Assembly: GCA_009911185.1 (NCBI GenBank)
Contig: QXWW01000007.1
Coordinates: 1-64,000, forward strand
Origin: Lachnospiraceae bacterium
GTDB lineage: Bacteria; Bacillota; Clostridia; Lachnospirales; Lachnospiraceae
Direction of reading: 5' to 3'
Length of the DNA: 64,000 bases
How positions within the stretch are numbered: the stretch's first letter is position 1; the number at the start of each line of letters is the position of its first letter. The translations under genes were made by a program, and so were the position numbers. This document shows, in pieces, positions 1-8,747 of this stretch. The notes beneath the pieces were generated by a model that was not told where the DNA came from, made no database searches, and saw nothing but the letters and a program-made list of their open reading frames with translations.

Positions 1-52
1 ACACCACTTTACAAGTTTTTTTAGAAAAAAATGCCGTATGAGACACTTGGGT

Positions 53-116
53 GTATAATAAGTTTGCGTACTAAAATATACGAAAGAAGTGACCTCATAC
101 GACAAACTTATTATAC
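53..116 (+). repeat. Inverted repeat between IS left end and transposase
   Basis: A 14-bp perfect inverted repeat (GTATAATAAGTTTG at 53-66 with its complement at 103-116), extended by four more pairs (67-70 with 98-101) past a one-base bulge, encloses a 27-nt loop with a GAAAGAAG purine stretch. A second pairing, 36-42 with 94-100 (GTATGAG/CTCATAC), competes with it. Several IS elements use such structures to hide the transposase start from read-through transcripts; that role here is inferred. Confidence 0.6.
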
Positions 117-209
117 AACGACAAACACATAATTGGTAGGCTTAATAAATATTTTTCTTCATATTTTGCTGCATTCCCGGCTCCGACTGCTGAATCCCTC
201 TTTCTGCTT

Positions 210-1445
210 GTGCTGTCCATGCTCGCAGTGGAATCCGCAGATTCCATCCGTTCCTTATACAGGCGCTTTTTATCTGGCATAACGCTGAAATCCCTGAACG
301 CTTTCTATTATGCCTGCTCCTATGCCAAAGCTGATTTTTCCGTTTTTATGAATGTTACGTCCAGGCTTGCACTGCGGCTTATCCCTGACAGCCTGGAGTC
401 ACAGCCGGTATTCCTGTGCATAGATGACACCATGGTCTCTAAATTCGGGACGAAGTTCGAGGATGTGTCAAAACTTTTTGACCATGCGGTGCATAATGGC
501 TCCAATTACCTGAACGGACACTGCTTTGTAAGCATCATGCTCTGTGTCCCCGTCTGGAACCGGCAGAAAGTTTCTTATCTTGCCGTCCCGCTTGGATACC
601 GCATGTGGCAGAAAAAAGAATCAAAGCTGGAGCTTGCAGCATCCATGGTGCGACAGGTAATGCCGGAATTCTGTCAGAAGAAGAATGCCATCATCCTGTG
701 CGACAGCTGGTATGTAAAGCAGAACCTTGTCTCCATAGTGGATGACTACCCGAACCTTGGCCTGATTGGCAGTGCAAGGTCGGATTCTGTTATATACGAC
801 CTTGCCCCTGTGTCGACAGGGAAAAGGGGCCGGCCTGCAAAGCATGGACGCCGCCTGTCCATCGATACGGATTTTGCCCTTTCGGACAGGAAAGTCGGCG
901 GTTACTATACAGGCTGCCGCCGTGTCCTGACAAATATCTTCGGGGCAAAAGAAGTCTTGGCCTATGTGACCTCCCCCAGCAGGGAGGGCGGAACCAGGCG
1001 ATTGTTTTTCAGCACGGTTTTCCCAAGCCAGCTGCAGTTTTTTTGTGCATGGCAGGAAAAAGCGCCCCTGAGCCAGACTGGAAGCGGCCAGATGGAGTAT
1101 ATCCCCCTGTTCCTTTATTCATTCCGTTGGAATATAGAGGTAAGTTACTATGAGCAGAAATCTTTCTGGTCACTGTGCAGTTACATGGTGCGCAGCCGCA
1201 AAGGGATTGAAATGCTGGTCAACCTTATCAACATCAGTTACTGTGCCATGAAACTGTTTCCATATATGGAGGAAACATTCTCCCAATACCGGGGCGGCAG
1301 CGTACAGGAAATCCGGTTTGCCCTGAGCATACGGATACGCCAGCAGGTATTTTATGCTAATTTGGTGCAAAACATCGAAACCCACTTAAAATCAAGCGTG
1401 ATTATCAAAGCCTTGAAGCAGCTGTGTTTGAAACAAATGGGTTAA
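210..1445 (+). CDS. DDE transposase of an IS4-superfamily-like element
   Basis: The product (411 aa from this ATG) is a DDE transposase that cuts and joins the ends of the surrounding element. Visible motifs are the first-Asp region FLCIDDTMVSKFG near residue 70, the second-Asp region ILCDSWY near residue 166, and the YREK-type signature YSFRWNIEVSYYEQK near residue 305, where Tyr, Arg, Glu and Lys have the IS4-superfamily spacing. The reading frame is open upstream to about base 93, and the peptide read there (IIGRLNKYFSSYFAAF, from 132) looks like real coding sequence, so the true N-terminus may lie before 210. I see no ATG, GTG or TTG in frame before the GTG at 201. The gene appears intact. 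It is followed within 3 bases by the right terminal repeat. Confidence 0.88.
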   Translation: MLSMLAVESADSIRSLYRRFLSGITLKSLNAFYYACSYAKADFSVFMNVTSRLALRLIPDSLESQPVFLCIDDTMVSKFGTKFEDVSKLFDHAVHNGSNYLNGHCFVSIMLCVPVWNRQKVSYLAVPLGYRMWQKKESKLELAASMVRQVMPEFCQKKNAIILCDSWYVKQNLVSIVDDYPNLGLIGSARSDSVIYDLAPVSTGKRGRPAKHGRRLSIDTDFALSDRKVGGYYTGCRRVLTNIFGAKEVLAYVTSPSREGGTRRLFFSTVFPSQLQFFCAWQEKAPLSQTGSGQMEYIPLFLYSFRWNIEVSYYEQKSFWSLCSYMVRSRKGIEMLVNLINISYCAMKLFPYMEETFSQYRGGSVQEIRFALSIRIRQQVFYANLVQNIETHLKSSVIIKALKQLCLKQMG

Positions 1446-1467
1446 TTAAAAAGTTGTAAAGTGGTGT

Positions 1468-1636
1468 ATTTACAATAAAAATAATTTCAGAGTATAATTA
1501 TCCTGAAATTACCTTTTTCCACTTGAAGTTTCTTATTACCTACGTTATAATATTGCTCGAAGAGGCTCTCCTAAAATAGTAGAAATAATCATTTTTACAA
1601 AAGATAAACTATTTTAGATTAGCCTCTTCTTATATT
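1468..1636. other. Intergenic stretch with two hairpins between IS and the dehydratase gene
   Basis: There is a perfect 9-bp inverted repeat at 1482-1490/1503-1511 (TAATTTCAG) and a longer imperfect one at 1559-1580/1608-1629 (GAAGAGGCT... paired with ...AGCCTCTTC, about 22 bp with a few mismatches, 27-nt loop). The second lies just after the stop codon of the minus-strand dehydratase gene and may help end that operon, but no T-run follows it on the minus strand, so a standard terminator is not proven. Confidence 0.45.
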
Positions 1637-3499
1637 TTAATTATTCATACCTTCCGGATGGTATGTGGGCACGATTTCCTGTACCCATTTCCGGATATCT
1701 TCCGGTTCCTGTACCACATGCTTCGCAAGATTCTCCAACTGCATCAGAAAATTTTCTTCTTCCAGCTTAATTGGTTTTCCAATGTGTATTAATTTGTTCT
1801 CCGTATCCTGCATCCCTTCTTCTTCCATCAGCATCTCTTCATAAAGCTTTTCACCTGGTCTTAATCCTGTATAGACAATGGAAATATCTTCACCTGGTTT
1901 ATGTCCCGATAAAAGAATAAGATTCCTGGCAAGATCTGCAATCTTTACCGGTTCCCCCATATCCAGCACAAAAATTTCCCCGCCCCTGGCATAGACCCCT
2001 GCCTGCAATACCAATGAGACAGCCTCCGGAATGGTCATAAAATACCGTATAATATCCGGATGTGTAACAGTTACTGGCCCCCCCTGCGCAATCTGCTTTT
2101 TAAACAGAGGAATCACACTTCCATTACTTCCCAAAACATTCCCAAAACGCACTGCCACAAATTCTGTTCGGGAACGGTTATTATAGGTTTGTATAATCAT
2201 TTCGCAGATCCGCTTAGTCGCCCCCATAATATTGGTAGGATTTACCGCCTTATCCGTTGAAATCATTACAAAACGCCTAACCTTCCAGCGGTCTGCCGCC
2301 TGTACCACCTTCCATGTACCCAGAACATTATTCTTTACTGCCTCATTGGGGCTATCCTCCATCAGCGGTACATGTTTATGGGCTGCAGCATGATATACAA
2401 TGTCCGGACGGTACTTTTCAAAAATATTATTGATTCGTTTCGTATTGCGTACAGAAGCAATCAGTACCACGAGATCCAGACTGGGGTATTTGCGTTTCAG
2501 TTCATTCTGGATATCATATGTAGTATTTTCATAAATGTCTACAATTACCAGTCTTTTGGGATTGTGCCCTGCCACCTGGCGGCAGATCTCACTTCCAATA
2601 GAACCTCCCCCTCCAGTCACCAAAACTGTTTTTCCTGCCACATAATCCAAAATGGAAGATAAATCCACTTTTACCGGTTCCCTTCCTAAAAGGTCATTAA
2701 CATCCACTTCCTTTAAGGCGCTTATACTCACTTCTCCATTTACCAACTGATAAACTCCCGGAAGCCGCTTCAGCTCACATCCAGTTTCCTTGCAAAGATC
2801 CAAAATCTGTTTTATTTCTTTTGCCGGGGCTGAAGGCAGGGCAATCATAATCTCATCCACCCCATATTTTTTCACAATCTCCGGAATAACATCCCGCCCT
2901 CCCATAATCTTCACTCCATGGAGATAACTGCCTTGTTTTGCCTTTGAATCATCTACGATGCATACCACCTTTTTATTAATATGGCTGCTGTTACTGATCT
3001 CGCGCACAAGCATATTTCCTGCTCCCCCCGCGCCCACAATCAGCACATTCGTACAAGGCTTGTCATTTTTCTGTCTTTTAATTAAGGTACGGAGCACCCT
3101 ATAAGAATAGCGGCTGATTGTGACAAATACGAATAACCCTGCTCCATAAAATACATAATAACTTCGGGGCATCCGCATATCCATCAGCACCATCACTGAC
3201 ATTTGTACTCCTGCAGACAAAATACTAGCTATAGCAATATTGATAAGCTCTGTAGCGCCTGCATAGCTCCAGAGATTTCCATAAAGCCGCAGCGCATAAA
3301 ATATCACAATCGTAATCACGATCACGACAGAAATATACTGCTGGCTTCTGTCCAAATATTCTTGTGGAATCGCCTGATAGCGTCCTTCAAAACGCAGGAA
3401 CAGTGCAAGAAGGCTTGCTCCTGCCACAGCAGCAATGTCATATAACACTAAAAATAGTTTTTTCAGTAGCAATTGGTTATTTTCTATTAGTACTTTCAA
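1637..3499 (-). CDS. Membrane-bound nucleotide-sugar 4,6-dehydratase (CapD/PglF/WbpM family)
   Basis: Proteins of this family convert a UDP-N-acetylhexosamine to its 4-keto-6-deoxy form, the first step to several amino-deoxysugars. The 620-aa product has four N-terminal membrane segments (about residues 10-130), a CoA-binding-like Rossmann domain with VGAGGAGN near 156, then the catalytic SDR domain with TGGGGSIGSEI near 294 and TDKAVNPTNIMGATKR near 418. The catalytic Tyr of the usual YxxxK motif is Met (MGATK), as is normal for this large-membrane subgroup. The start is a TTG at 3499 preceded by AGAGGAATCAAA; no ATG is nearby. It overlaps the end of the upstream gene by 23 bases, implying translational coupling, and is the last gene of the 17700-1637 cluster. 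The substrate is not visible from sequence. Confidence 0.88.
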   Translation of the reverse strand: MKVLIENNQLLLKKLFLVLYDIAAVAGASLLALFLRFEGRYQAIPQEYLDRSQQYISVVIVITIVIFYALRLYGNLWSYAGATELINIAIASILSAGVQMSVMVLMDMRMPRSYYVFYGAGLFVFVTISRYSYRVLRTLIKRQKNDKPCTNVLIVGAGGAGNMLVREISNSSHINKKVVCIVDDSKAKQGSYLHGVKIMGGRDVIPEIVKKYGVDEIMIALPSAPAKEIKQILDLCKETGCELKRLPGVYQLVNGEVSISALKEVDVNDLLGREPVKVDLSSILDYVAGKTVLVTGGGGSIGSEICRQVAGHNPKRLVIVDIYENTTYDIQNELKRKYPSLDLVVLIASVRNTKRINNIFEKYRPDIVYHAAAHKHVPLMEDSPNEAVKNNVLGTWKVVQAADRWKVRRFVMISTDKAVNPTNIMGATKRICEMIIQTYNNRSRTEFVAVRFGNVLGSNGSVIPLFKKQIAQGGPVTVTHPDIIRYFMTIPEAVSLVLQAGVYARGGEIFVLDMGEPVKIADLARNLILLSGHKPGEDISIVYTGLRPGEKLYEEMLMEEEGMQDTENKLIHIGKPIKLEEENFLMQLENLAKHVVQEPEDIRKWVQEIVPTYHPEGMNN

Positions 3500-5528
3500 T
3501 TTGATTCCTCTTTTCCCAACTCTTCATTTTTTGTTTCTGATTTACGCTCCTCAAATAACCTGCAGATAGATAATAGCACAGCCAGAACGGATGTCCCCAG
3601 GATATTTCTACATTTGTGCAGACAGAAAAACAAAGATACGCAATTCCCAAATACAATATATAAAAACTGCCTCTTGTCTTTTTGCGAAAGCTGCTTTGTA
3701 TTCCTCCACAAATCATAGTAATCTGAAATGTCAAATAAGGCAACAGGATAAATATTCCATGATGGAAAGCCATATCCAGATAACCGCTGTAAGCTGGAAT
3801 AGTATTGCGAAACACCCTCAGCATCCCGGCATGTCCAAACAAATTCAGTCGCCTGGCATAATTACGCCAGATCACAGGAAGTTTCTCCTGTTTCTTTAAA
3901 CTTGTACCTTCCAGGCTTCCTGGATATTGCAGGAGAAACAATTCCTTTTCTTCTCCCTCAAGTCTTGTGGTTAGAATTTCCTGTTCATATTCCACATTTA
4001 AGTCCAGGAACTGCGGCAAAAATTTTGTACTTACAAATACCAGACAAGTACAGCCGTATGCCAAAATTAACGACGCCACAGCGCATAAAAGCAACTTTCT
4101 GCGTCTTACGCCACTGTTATACCAATTTATCATTATTCTGGGGACAGAAAGGATAATGATAAATAAAAATATCACAATCCCAGGCGTATGACCGCTTCTC
4201 AGCACGAAAAGCAATGATACGGCTCCCCCCAATATGTTTTTGAAAGAGGGTATCAATATACCTTTCCCGTTATGAGATACACCTCTATTGCTACTTCTGC
4301 CAGTCAGCCAGTCCATTCTGGTTAGAAAGACTACTTCCATCAACACGGCATACATCGCCAGCTGCTCCGGGCTCTTAAACATCCCGTTGTAATCAATTCC
4401 CGGCTTCTTCATACGGAAAACCATACAATATATAACACTTGCAAAAAATGTAATTTCCAGAGCTGACATTATATCAGCAAGTATTTCGTCTGGCCGCTCC
4501 ATATTCTGCCAGACAAACACAAACACCGACCCTGAAAAAAGCATCGCTGTTGCCGCCGTTAACTCAAGTTCCCTCACAACAAATAAATCACAGACTACAG
4601 CCCCAAGCCAAATTCCCAGCCAGTTCTTCATAAGCGGCGTCATCCATTGCTGCTTTTTCAATGGTTGTTCCCAGGAAACAAAGGAAATTATCAATAACAG
4701 CAATGCACATATAAGCACATAATACCGGAATACCCGTTTGTCACTTAACCACCCTGCAGTATTCCCTATCATCATCCATAAAAGCAACATGCCAAACAAA
4801 AGCTTTCTCATGGATGTTTTTTGAGAAAACGACAGTCTGCCTCCTATCCTTTCTCCTGTAAAGTCACCAATTGTCTGTATTACTGCCTGTATACCAAAAA
4901 GCAGTTCTGCCCGCGACTTACTCTTACCCCTGTTGTAGAATCTGCGTTTGAAAATCATCAAAGCGCCAATGACTAACATAACTCCCGTAAATGAAACTGC
5001 AAATAATTTCAAAAAATGTGGAATGGTAAACCAGGAGGGCGTTGTTCTGACCTGCATTTCTGAAATGGAAATAAACGCCCCGTTTACATCCTGGAATACA
5101 ATTGCAAATTTTACCATGGGAACTGTCTCATCCAACGGAATAGCATTGATCCCTTCATATAGCTCTACTGGCTGCTGGTACAGTTTCTTTTTGTCTTTAC
5201 CATAATATCTGACTACTCCAACCAAAGGTTTGCTGCTTAACTGTTTTATTGTAATATAGAGGTGATTCCATGTCCGTTCCTGCCCATCAAGTTTAAAGTA
5301 TTTCACTGACTTATCACTTAAAAGCCAATATCCTTGTCTGTCTTTATCATATTTCCAGGTAGAAGAACTATTCTGCAAACTTACCGGAGAGATATCAAAC
5401 ACCCTTCCCGCTGACATGAATTCCTCAAAGTTCACACTTCCACCCAAACGCATCATGACTAATATAACACTGATAAGTATTCCCGTCAGAAACATATGAA
5501 ACATATGATATATTTTGTTCTCCTTCAT
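3477..5528 (-). CDS. O-antigen ligase/polymerase-like membrane protein, paralogue 1
   Basis: This 683-aa protein has one N-terminal membrane anchor, an extracytoplasmic beta-rich segment (about 30-160), a second membrane segment near 175, then a cluster of roughly ten hydrophobic helices to the C-terminus. It is clearly paralogous to its upstream neighbour at 5541: both begin with a helix followed by SVN-F/C, a WxYDKDR/YDYEKDR segment, and a WN(H)LY motif, and both end in a WaaL/Wzy-like block (NLFGHAGMLRVFRN...AFHHGIFILLPYL). Such proteins join or polymerise lipid-linked glycans at the outer face of the membrane. In the position where the paralogue has HAHN, this copy reads PAYSGY, so a conserved His is missing. 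Function as ligase, polymerase or an inactive partner is open. Confidence 0.65.
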   Translation of the reverse strand: MKENKIYHMFHMFLTGILISVILVMMRLGGSVNFEEFMSAGRVFDISPVSLQNSSSTWKYDKDRQGYWLLSDKSVKYFKLDGQERTWNHLYITIKQLSSKPLVGVVRYYGKDKKKLYQQPVELYEGINAIPLDETVPMVKFAIVFQDVNGAFISISEMQVRTTPSWFTIPHFLKLFAVSFTGVMLVIGALMIFKRRFYNRGKSKSRAELLFGIQAVIQTIGDFTGERIGGRLSFSQKTSMRKLLFGMLLLWMMIGNTAGWLSDKRVFRYYVLICALLLLIISFVSWEQPLKKQQWMTPLMKNWLGIWLGAVVCDLFVVRELELTAATAMLFSGSVFVFVWQNMERPDEILADIMSALEITFFASVIYCMVFRMKKPGIDYNGMFKSPEQLAMYAVLMEVVFLTRMDWLTGRSSNRGVSHNGKGILIPSFKNILGGAVSLLFVLRSGHTPGIVIFLFIIILSVPRIMINWYNSGVRRRKLLLCAVASLILAYGCTCLVFVSTKFLPQFLDLNVEYEQEILTTRLEGEEKELFLLQYPGSLEGTSLKKQEKLPVIWRNYARRLNLFGHAGMLRVFRNTIPAYSGYLDMAFHHGIFILLPYLTFQITMICGGIQSSFRKKTRGSFYILYLGIAYLCFSVCTNVEISWGHPFWLCYYLSAGYLRSVNQKQKMKSWEKRNQIESTNRK

Positions 5529-5540
5529 CTTTACCCTCTC

Positions 5541-7541
5541 TTATGTTTCCGTCTTTTCCAACTGATGGAACATTCCCCCTAGTGCAATATAATATGTCAG
5601 CCAGCTTATATATAAGTAAGGGGTTGCAACATCCTCCGCAAACCCCTGCACAATATAATTTGCCGCAGACAACAGGAAAAACAAATTCATTCTCATCTGA
5701 TTCCTGCTAAAAATTGCCATAATCCCGTACTTTAGACTATAATACAGCATAATAAGATATGGCACAACAATAAAAATCCCATAATAATGCATCGTTTGTA
5801 ATATCGCATTGTGCGCGTGCGTCTTCCCTGCACTTCCACATTCCTGATAGTCCGCATGACCGAGCAAATTCCAATTTCGAATATACTCTTTCCAAATCTC
5901 ATCCCTGCCAGAAAAGAAACCATACCATTCTCCACTGGTAACTTTTCTCAGTAAACGATCAGAAATACCAGATTTTCCTGCTGCCTCCGCCGTCAAAGAT
6001 AAAGAAACCATCCCCGTTGCAGTTTGAACTTCTTCCTCCTGGAAGAAAAATTCTGTTCCTAACATATGCGGCACATTATTTAATGCCCATTTGCCCAAAA
6101 ATCCCACGATAAAAATACTAACTCCAAATACCGTCAACATTTTTCTTATATTCTTTTGATATACTTTTTTCTTTTCTGTCGGGAACTGCTTCCATAAAAA
6201 GACTCCCCATTCCATAATATAGACAGCTAAGGAGGTAACGCTTTCTGTCAATTGAAGAAACCCCCATATGGTAGCAAGTCCAAATGCATTTTTAATTATA
6301 AGTCCCTTTCTTAATCTCTCTCTGTTTAAATTCTCATCAAGATAAATTAAAAAAGCTATATTTACGGTGACAAGAAAACCTGCAAAGAGATTTGGATTCT
6401 TATATATCCCAGAATATCGGATACCGGGGATAAGAGAACGAAAAAAAAGACAAAAAAAACATGCTGTCCAATAACTCCAGCGCAAAGCCGTCAGAAAATC
6501 CCTGATCATATACTCAGGTCTCTTCATACTGCCCCACGCCATATAAAGCGGACCCATAGCCCCCAGCATAAAGATCCCAAGATTTTGAACATTTTTCTCT
6601 ACCACAAATTCTGATACGACACTCATTAGCCATGTAGCCATCCAGGCAGCCGCCAGAGGATTCTGCCAATTAACAGTTTTCTCTGTTCTTTCCCATGATA
6701 TGGCCGCAATAAGCAATAAACAAATTGCGAAAGACAGTACCATTCTTCTCTGCGCCAGAATATTTAAATTCCATTTTCTGATAAGCGCAAAATAGACAAG
6801 CAAAATACTTGTCATAAAAAGAAGACGGCGGGACAAAGACCTCCCTCTTGTTGAAAGCCTCCGAAATGGTTTCTGTCCATGCTCCAAAAAACAGGCATAC
6901 AGTTTTTGCAGCATCCCTGTCCATGTATGACTTTTAGGCAAACCATACAGTCTCCTGTAATGCCGCAGCAAATACAAAACCAATAAAACAATTAAGAAAT
7001 AACACGCCAGCGCCACTACAAATATCCCTGGCGCCTGGCTCCACTCAAAGTTTTGCATTTTTTCCCGGAACTGAATTTTTTTCATGGAAAAAGACACCTG
7101 TTTACTGATAATTATATTAACAGCATAGATATCTTCTTCCTCTAACTGCATAACGCTGCGTCCATCCTGCAATTCAAATTCCAGAACATAAAGCGGTTCA
7201 TCCTTCCGCCCTAAAAACTCTATGCTGGCCGCAGTCTCTTCGCTTAAATCCTCCACTTCCAGATACAGGTAATTCCATTTCTTTTGACGGCTTTCAATAT
7301 CAAAACGGTAACTTGCATGTTCCTTCTGCATTACCACTCTGTCCTTCTCATAATCATAAAGCCAGCCGCCGTCTGAATCCGCGTATAATAAGCCGGAAAC
7401 ATTATACAATTTCCCTACGTCATAAAAACAATCCAGATTCACACTTCCTGTAAGATACATGACTGTGACAATCCCTGAACATATTATGCCAATCATCAAA
7501 AAAACACTAAATCTCAGGCTTCTGTTTTTCATTCCTCCCAT
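5541..7541 (-). CDS. O-antigen ligase/polymerase-like membrane protein, paralogue 2
   Basis: The 666-aa product shares the architecture of the next gene: N-terminal helix, extracytoplasmic beta-rich part (about 30-160), then about ten membrane helices. Near the C-terminus it has the pattern typical of the Wzy_C/WaaL family, KTHAHNAILQTMHYYGIFIV, with the His-x-His-Asn group that is important in O-antigen ligases. It probably joins or extends lipid-linked glycan chains outside the membrane. The start at 7541 (GGTGGAAGA before ATG) is preferred; a second ATG lies 9 bases inside. It is 12 bases from the downstream paralogue and follows the Dlt-like cassette, suggesting that the acylated polymer and this ligase belong to one pathway. 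The exact reaction cannot be told. Confidence 0.7.
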   Translation of the reverse strand: MGGMKNRSLRFSVFLMIGIICSGIVTVMYLTGSVNLDCFYDVGKLYNVSGLLYADSDGGWLYDYEKDRVVMQKEHASYRFDIESRQKKWNYLYLEVEDLSEETAASIEFLGRKDEPLYVLEFELQDGRSVMQLEEEDIYAVNIIISKQVSFSMKKIQFREKMQNFEWSQAPGIFVVALACYFLIVLLVLYLLRHYRRLYGLPKSHTWTGMLQKLYACFLEHGQKPFRRLSTRGRSLSRRLLFMTSILLVYFALIRKWNLNILAQRRMVLSFAICLLLIAAISWERTEKTVNWQNPLAAAWMATWLMSVVSEFVVEKNVQNLGIFMLGAMGPLYMAWGSMKRPEYMIRDFLTALRWSYWTACFFCLFFRSLIPGIRYSGIYKNPNLFAGFLVTVNIAFLIYLDENLNRERLRKGLIIKNAFGLATIWGFLQLTESVTSLAVYIMEWGVFLWKQFPTEKKKVYQKNIRKMLTVFGVSIFIVGFLGKWALNNVPHMLGTEFFFQEEEVQTATGMVSLSLTAEAAGKSGISDRLLRKVTSGEWYGFFSGRDEIWKEYIRNWNLLGHADYQECGSAGKTHAHNAILQTMHYYGIFIVVPYLIMLYYSLKYGIMAIFSRNQMRMNLFFLLSAANYIVQGFAEDVATPYLYISWLTYYIALGGMFHQLEKTET

Positions 7542-7636
7542 TCTTCCACCCTGTCCGTTTTTACAAAACGGCCTTTTTTAGATCCCCTCCTGCAAAATTC
7601 TATAAAACTTTCCTGTATACCAGACCCTGATCGTTC

Positions 7637-8734
7637 TCATTGTTTTTCTGCATCTTTCCAGCCTTTTTCGAAGAATTTTATATATCTGTCATAAGCTTCG
7701 TCCCACTCTTTATATTCTTCTTTTCCCCGCTTGTCCTCAAAGTGATAATTATCCTGCAGATATTTTGCAAAATATTTTGTAAATTTCACAGCGCCTTTCG
7801 TGTTCATATGGTGCGCATTATACAGATCCGTTGAAAAATCCAGTCCGATCTCCTCATATTTCTCATCCGTATTAAAATTGATGACTTTGGCGCCTTTTTC
7901 CTGCAGATACTTAATTGCCCCGTTAAATTCAGGCTGCTCGCTCTCAAACACTCTGGAAGGCGCGCAGGTAAACAGGATTTCCAAGCCTGTAGATTCTCCA
8001 TATTCTATAATTTCATCTAACACGGCCTGCTGCAGATCGTTTAATTCAGCCACGTCAGAAATCACATTGGTAGGCTTCACTTCCTCCGAATGAAATGCGT
8101 CCGCAGGCTCATATATCCCCTTCATATCATTTATTGGCCGGATAAAATCAGATTTATATAAACCTTCCTTCCAGCGCGAATGATATTTTAAAAATGAAAA
8201 ATACATGGCGGCTTCGTCCAGCTTATCCAGATACTTCTGCCCGTCTTTTACATCATCACGGGAAAAATATGTTTTATAAAATTCGATGGCTTTGCGAATC
8301 GTTTTCAGCTTATTTACAGAAAATCTCATGCTGTCCGTCACACGGCGAACCCTGACTTCCGTAGGACGCAGAGAGTCCATGCGGATTCCCCGGACGTCCA
8401 CCACTGCAAGCTTCACATCCTGCGTCCTTCTGACCTCGTCCAAAAGACTTGTCGTGAGGTACAAAGGCTGCACATCCGTATTCATGGCATATACCGTCAT
8501 CCCATATTCCTTCCAGGCAAGAGGCGCCGCCCATTGCCTGTCAACACAACTTGTCCCCAGCATGACGCAATCCCATGTATTCTCAGGTTCATCATAAAAA
8601 TCATTATACCGTTTCATTACGCCCAATGCCGTATCTTTATTGGTAGGCATTCCAAACACACGGATAAGAGCATACAATACCATACCGAGCACAAGCATAA
8701 ATGATACGAATCTTAGTCCCTGCTTCTTTGTCAT
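7637..8734 (-). CDS. DltD/AlgJ-like SGNH-type partner of the MBOAT acyltransferase
   Basis: This 365-aa protein has an N-terminal membrane anchor and an extracytoplasmic domain with a GTS motif near residue 60 (MLGTSCVDRQ) and a late DxxH motif (STDLYNAHHMNTKG), the Ser and Asp-His pair expected for an SGNH/GDSL-type fold. Proteins of this kind (DltD, AlgJ, AlgX) work with an MBOAT protein to move acyl groups onto extracellular polymers. I set the start at the ATG at 8734, after AAGGAGAATAGAATT. The frame is open further up to 8803, but that part lies inside the MBOAT gene. It is the last gene of the adenylation-carrier-MBOAT cassette. Overall similarity to classical DltD is not obvious, so the name is functional, not orthologous. 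Confidence 0.72.
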   Translation of the reverse strand: MTKKQGLRFVSFMLVLGMVLYALIRVFGMPTNKDTALGVMKRYNDFYDEPENTWDCVMLGTSCVDRQWAAPLAWKEYGMTVYAMNTDVQPLYLTTSLLDEVRRTQDVKLAVVDVRGIRMDSLRPTEVRVRRVTDSMRFSVNKLKTIRKAIEFYKTYFSRDDVKDGQKYLDKLDEAAMYFSFLKYHSRWKEGLYKSDFIRPINDMKGIYEPADAFHSEEVKPTNVISDVAELNDLQQAVLDEIIEYGESTGLEILFTCAPSRVFESEQPEFNGAIKYLQEKGAKVINFNTDEKYEEIGLDFSTDLYNAHHMNTKGAVKFTKYFAKYLQDNYHFEDKRGKEEYKEWDEAYDRYIKFFEKGWKDAEKQ

Positions 8735-8747
8735 AATTCTATTCTCC

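Larger units (their letters stand above)
1..1467 (+). mobile_element. Complete IS4-superfamily-like insertion sequence
   Basis: The element is bounded by 20-bp terminal inverted repeats at 1-20 and 1448-1467 (ACACCACTTTACAAGTTTTT against the reverse complement of the right end, one mismatch) and carries a single transposase gene. The left repeat starts at base 1 of the window, so the left target duplication cannot be seen and direct repeats cannot be tested. The right flank at 1468 begins TATTTACAAT. Family placement rests on the transposase Y-x2-R-x3-E-x6-K signature; IS701-like or another IS4-superfamily group is possible. Confidence 0.88.

Noticed and set aside
7555-7579. Perfect hairpin CCGTTTT-TAC-AAAACGG followed by CCTTTTTT on the plus strand
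   Set aside because: It looks like a plus-strand terminator, but no plus-strand gene precedes it, and on the minus strand (the coding one) no T-run follows. Left as a structural oddity between the SGNH and ligase-like genes.
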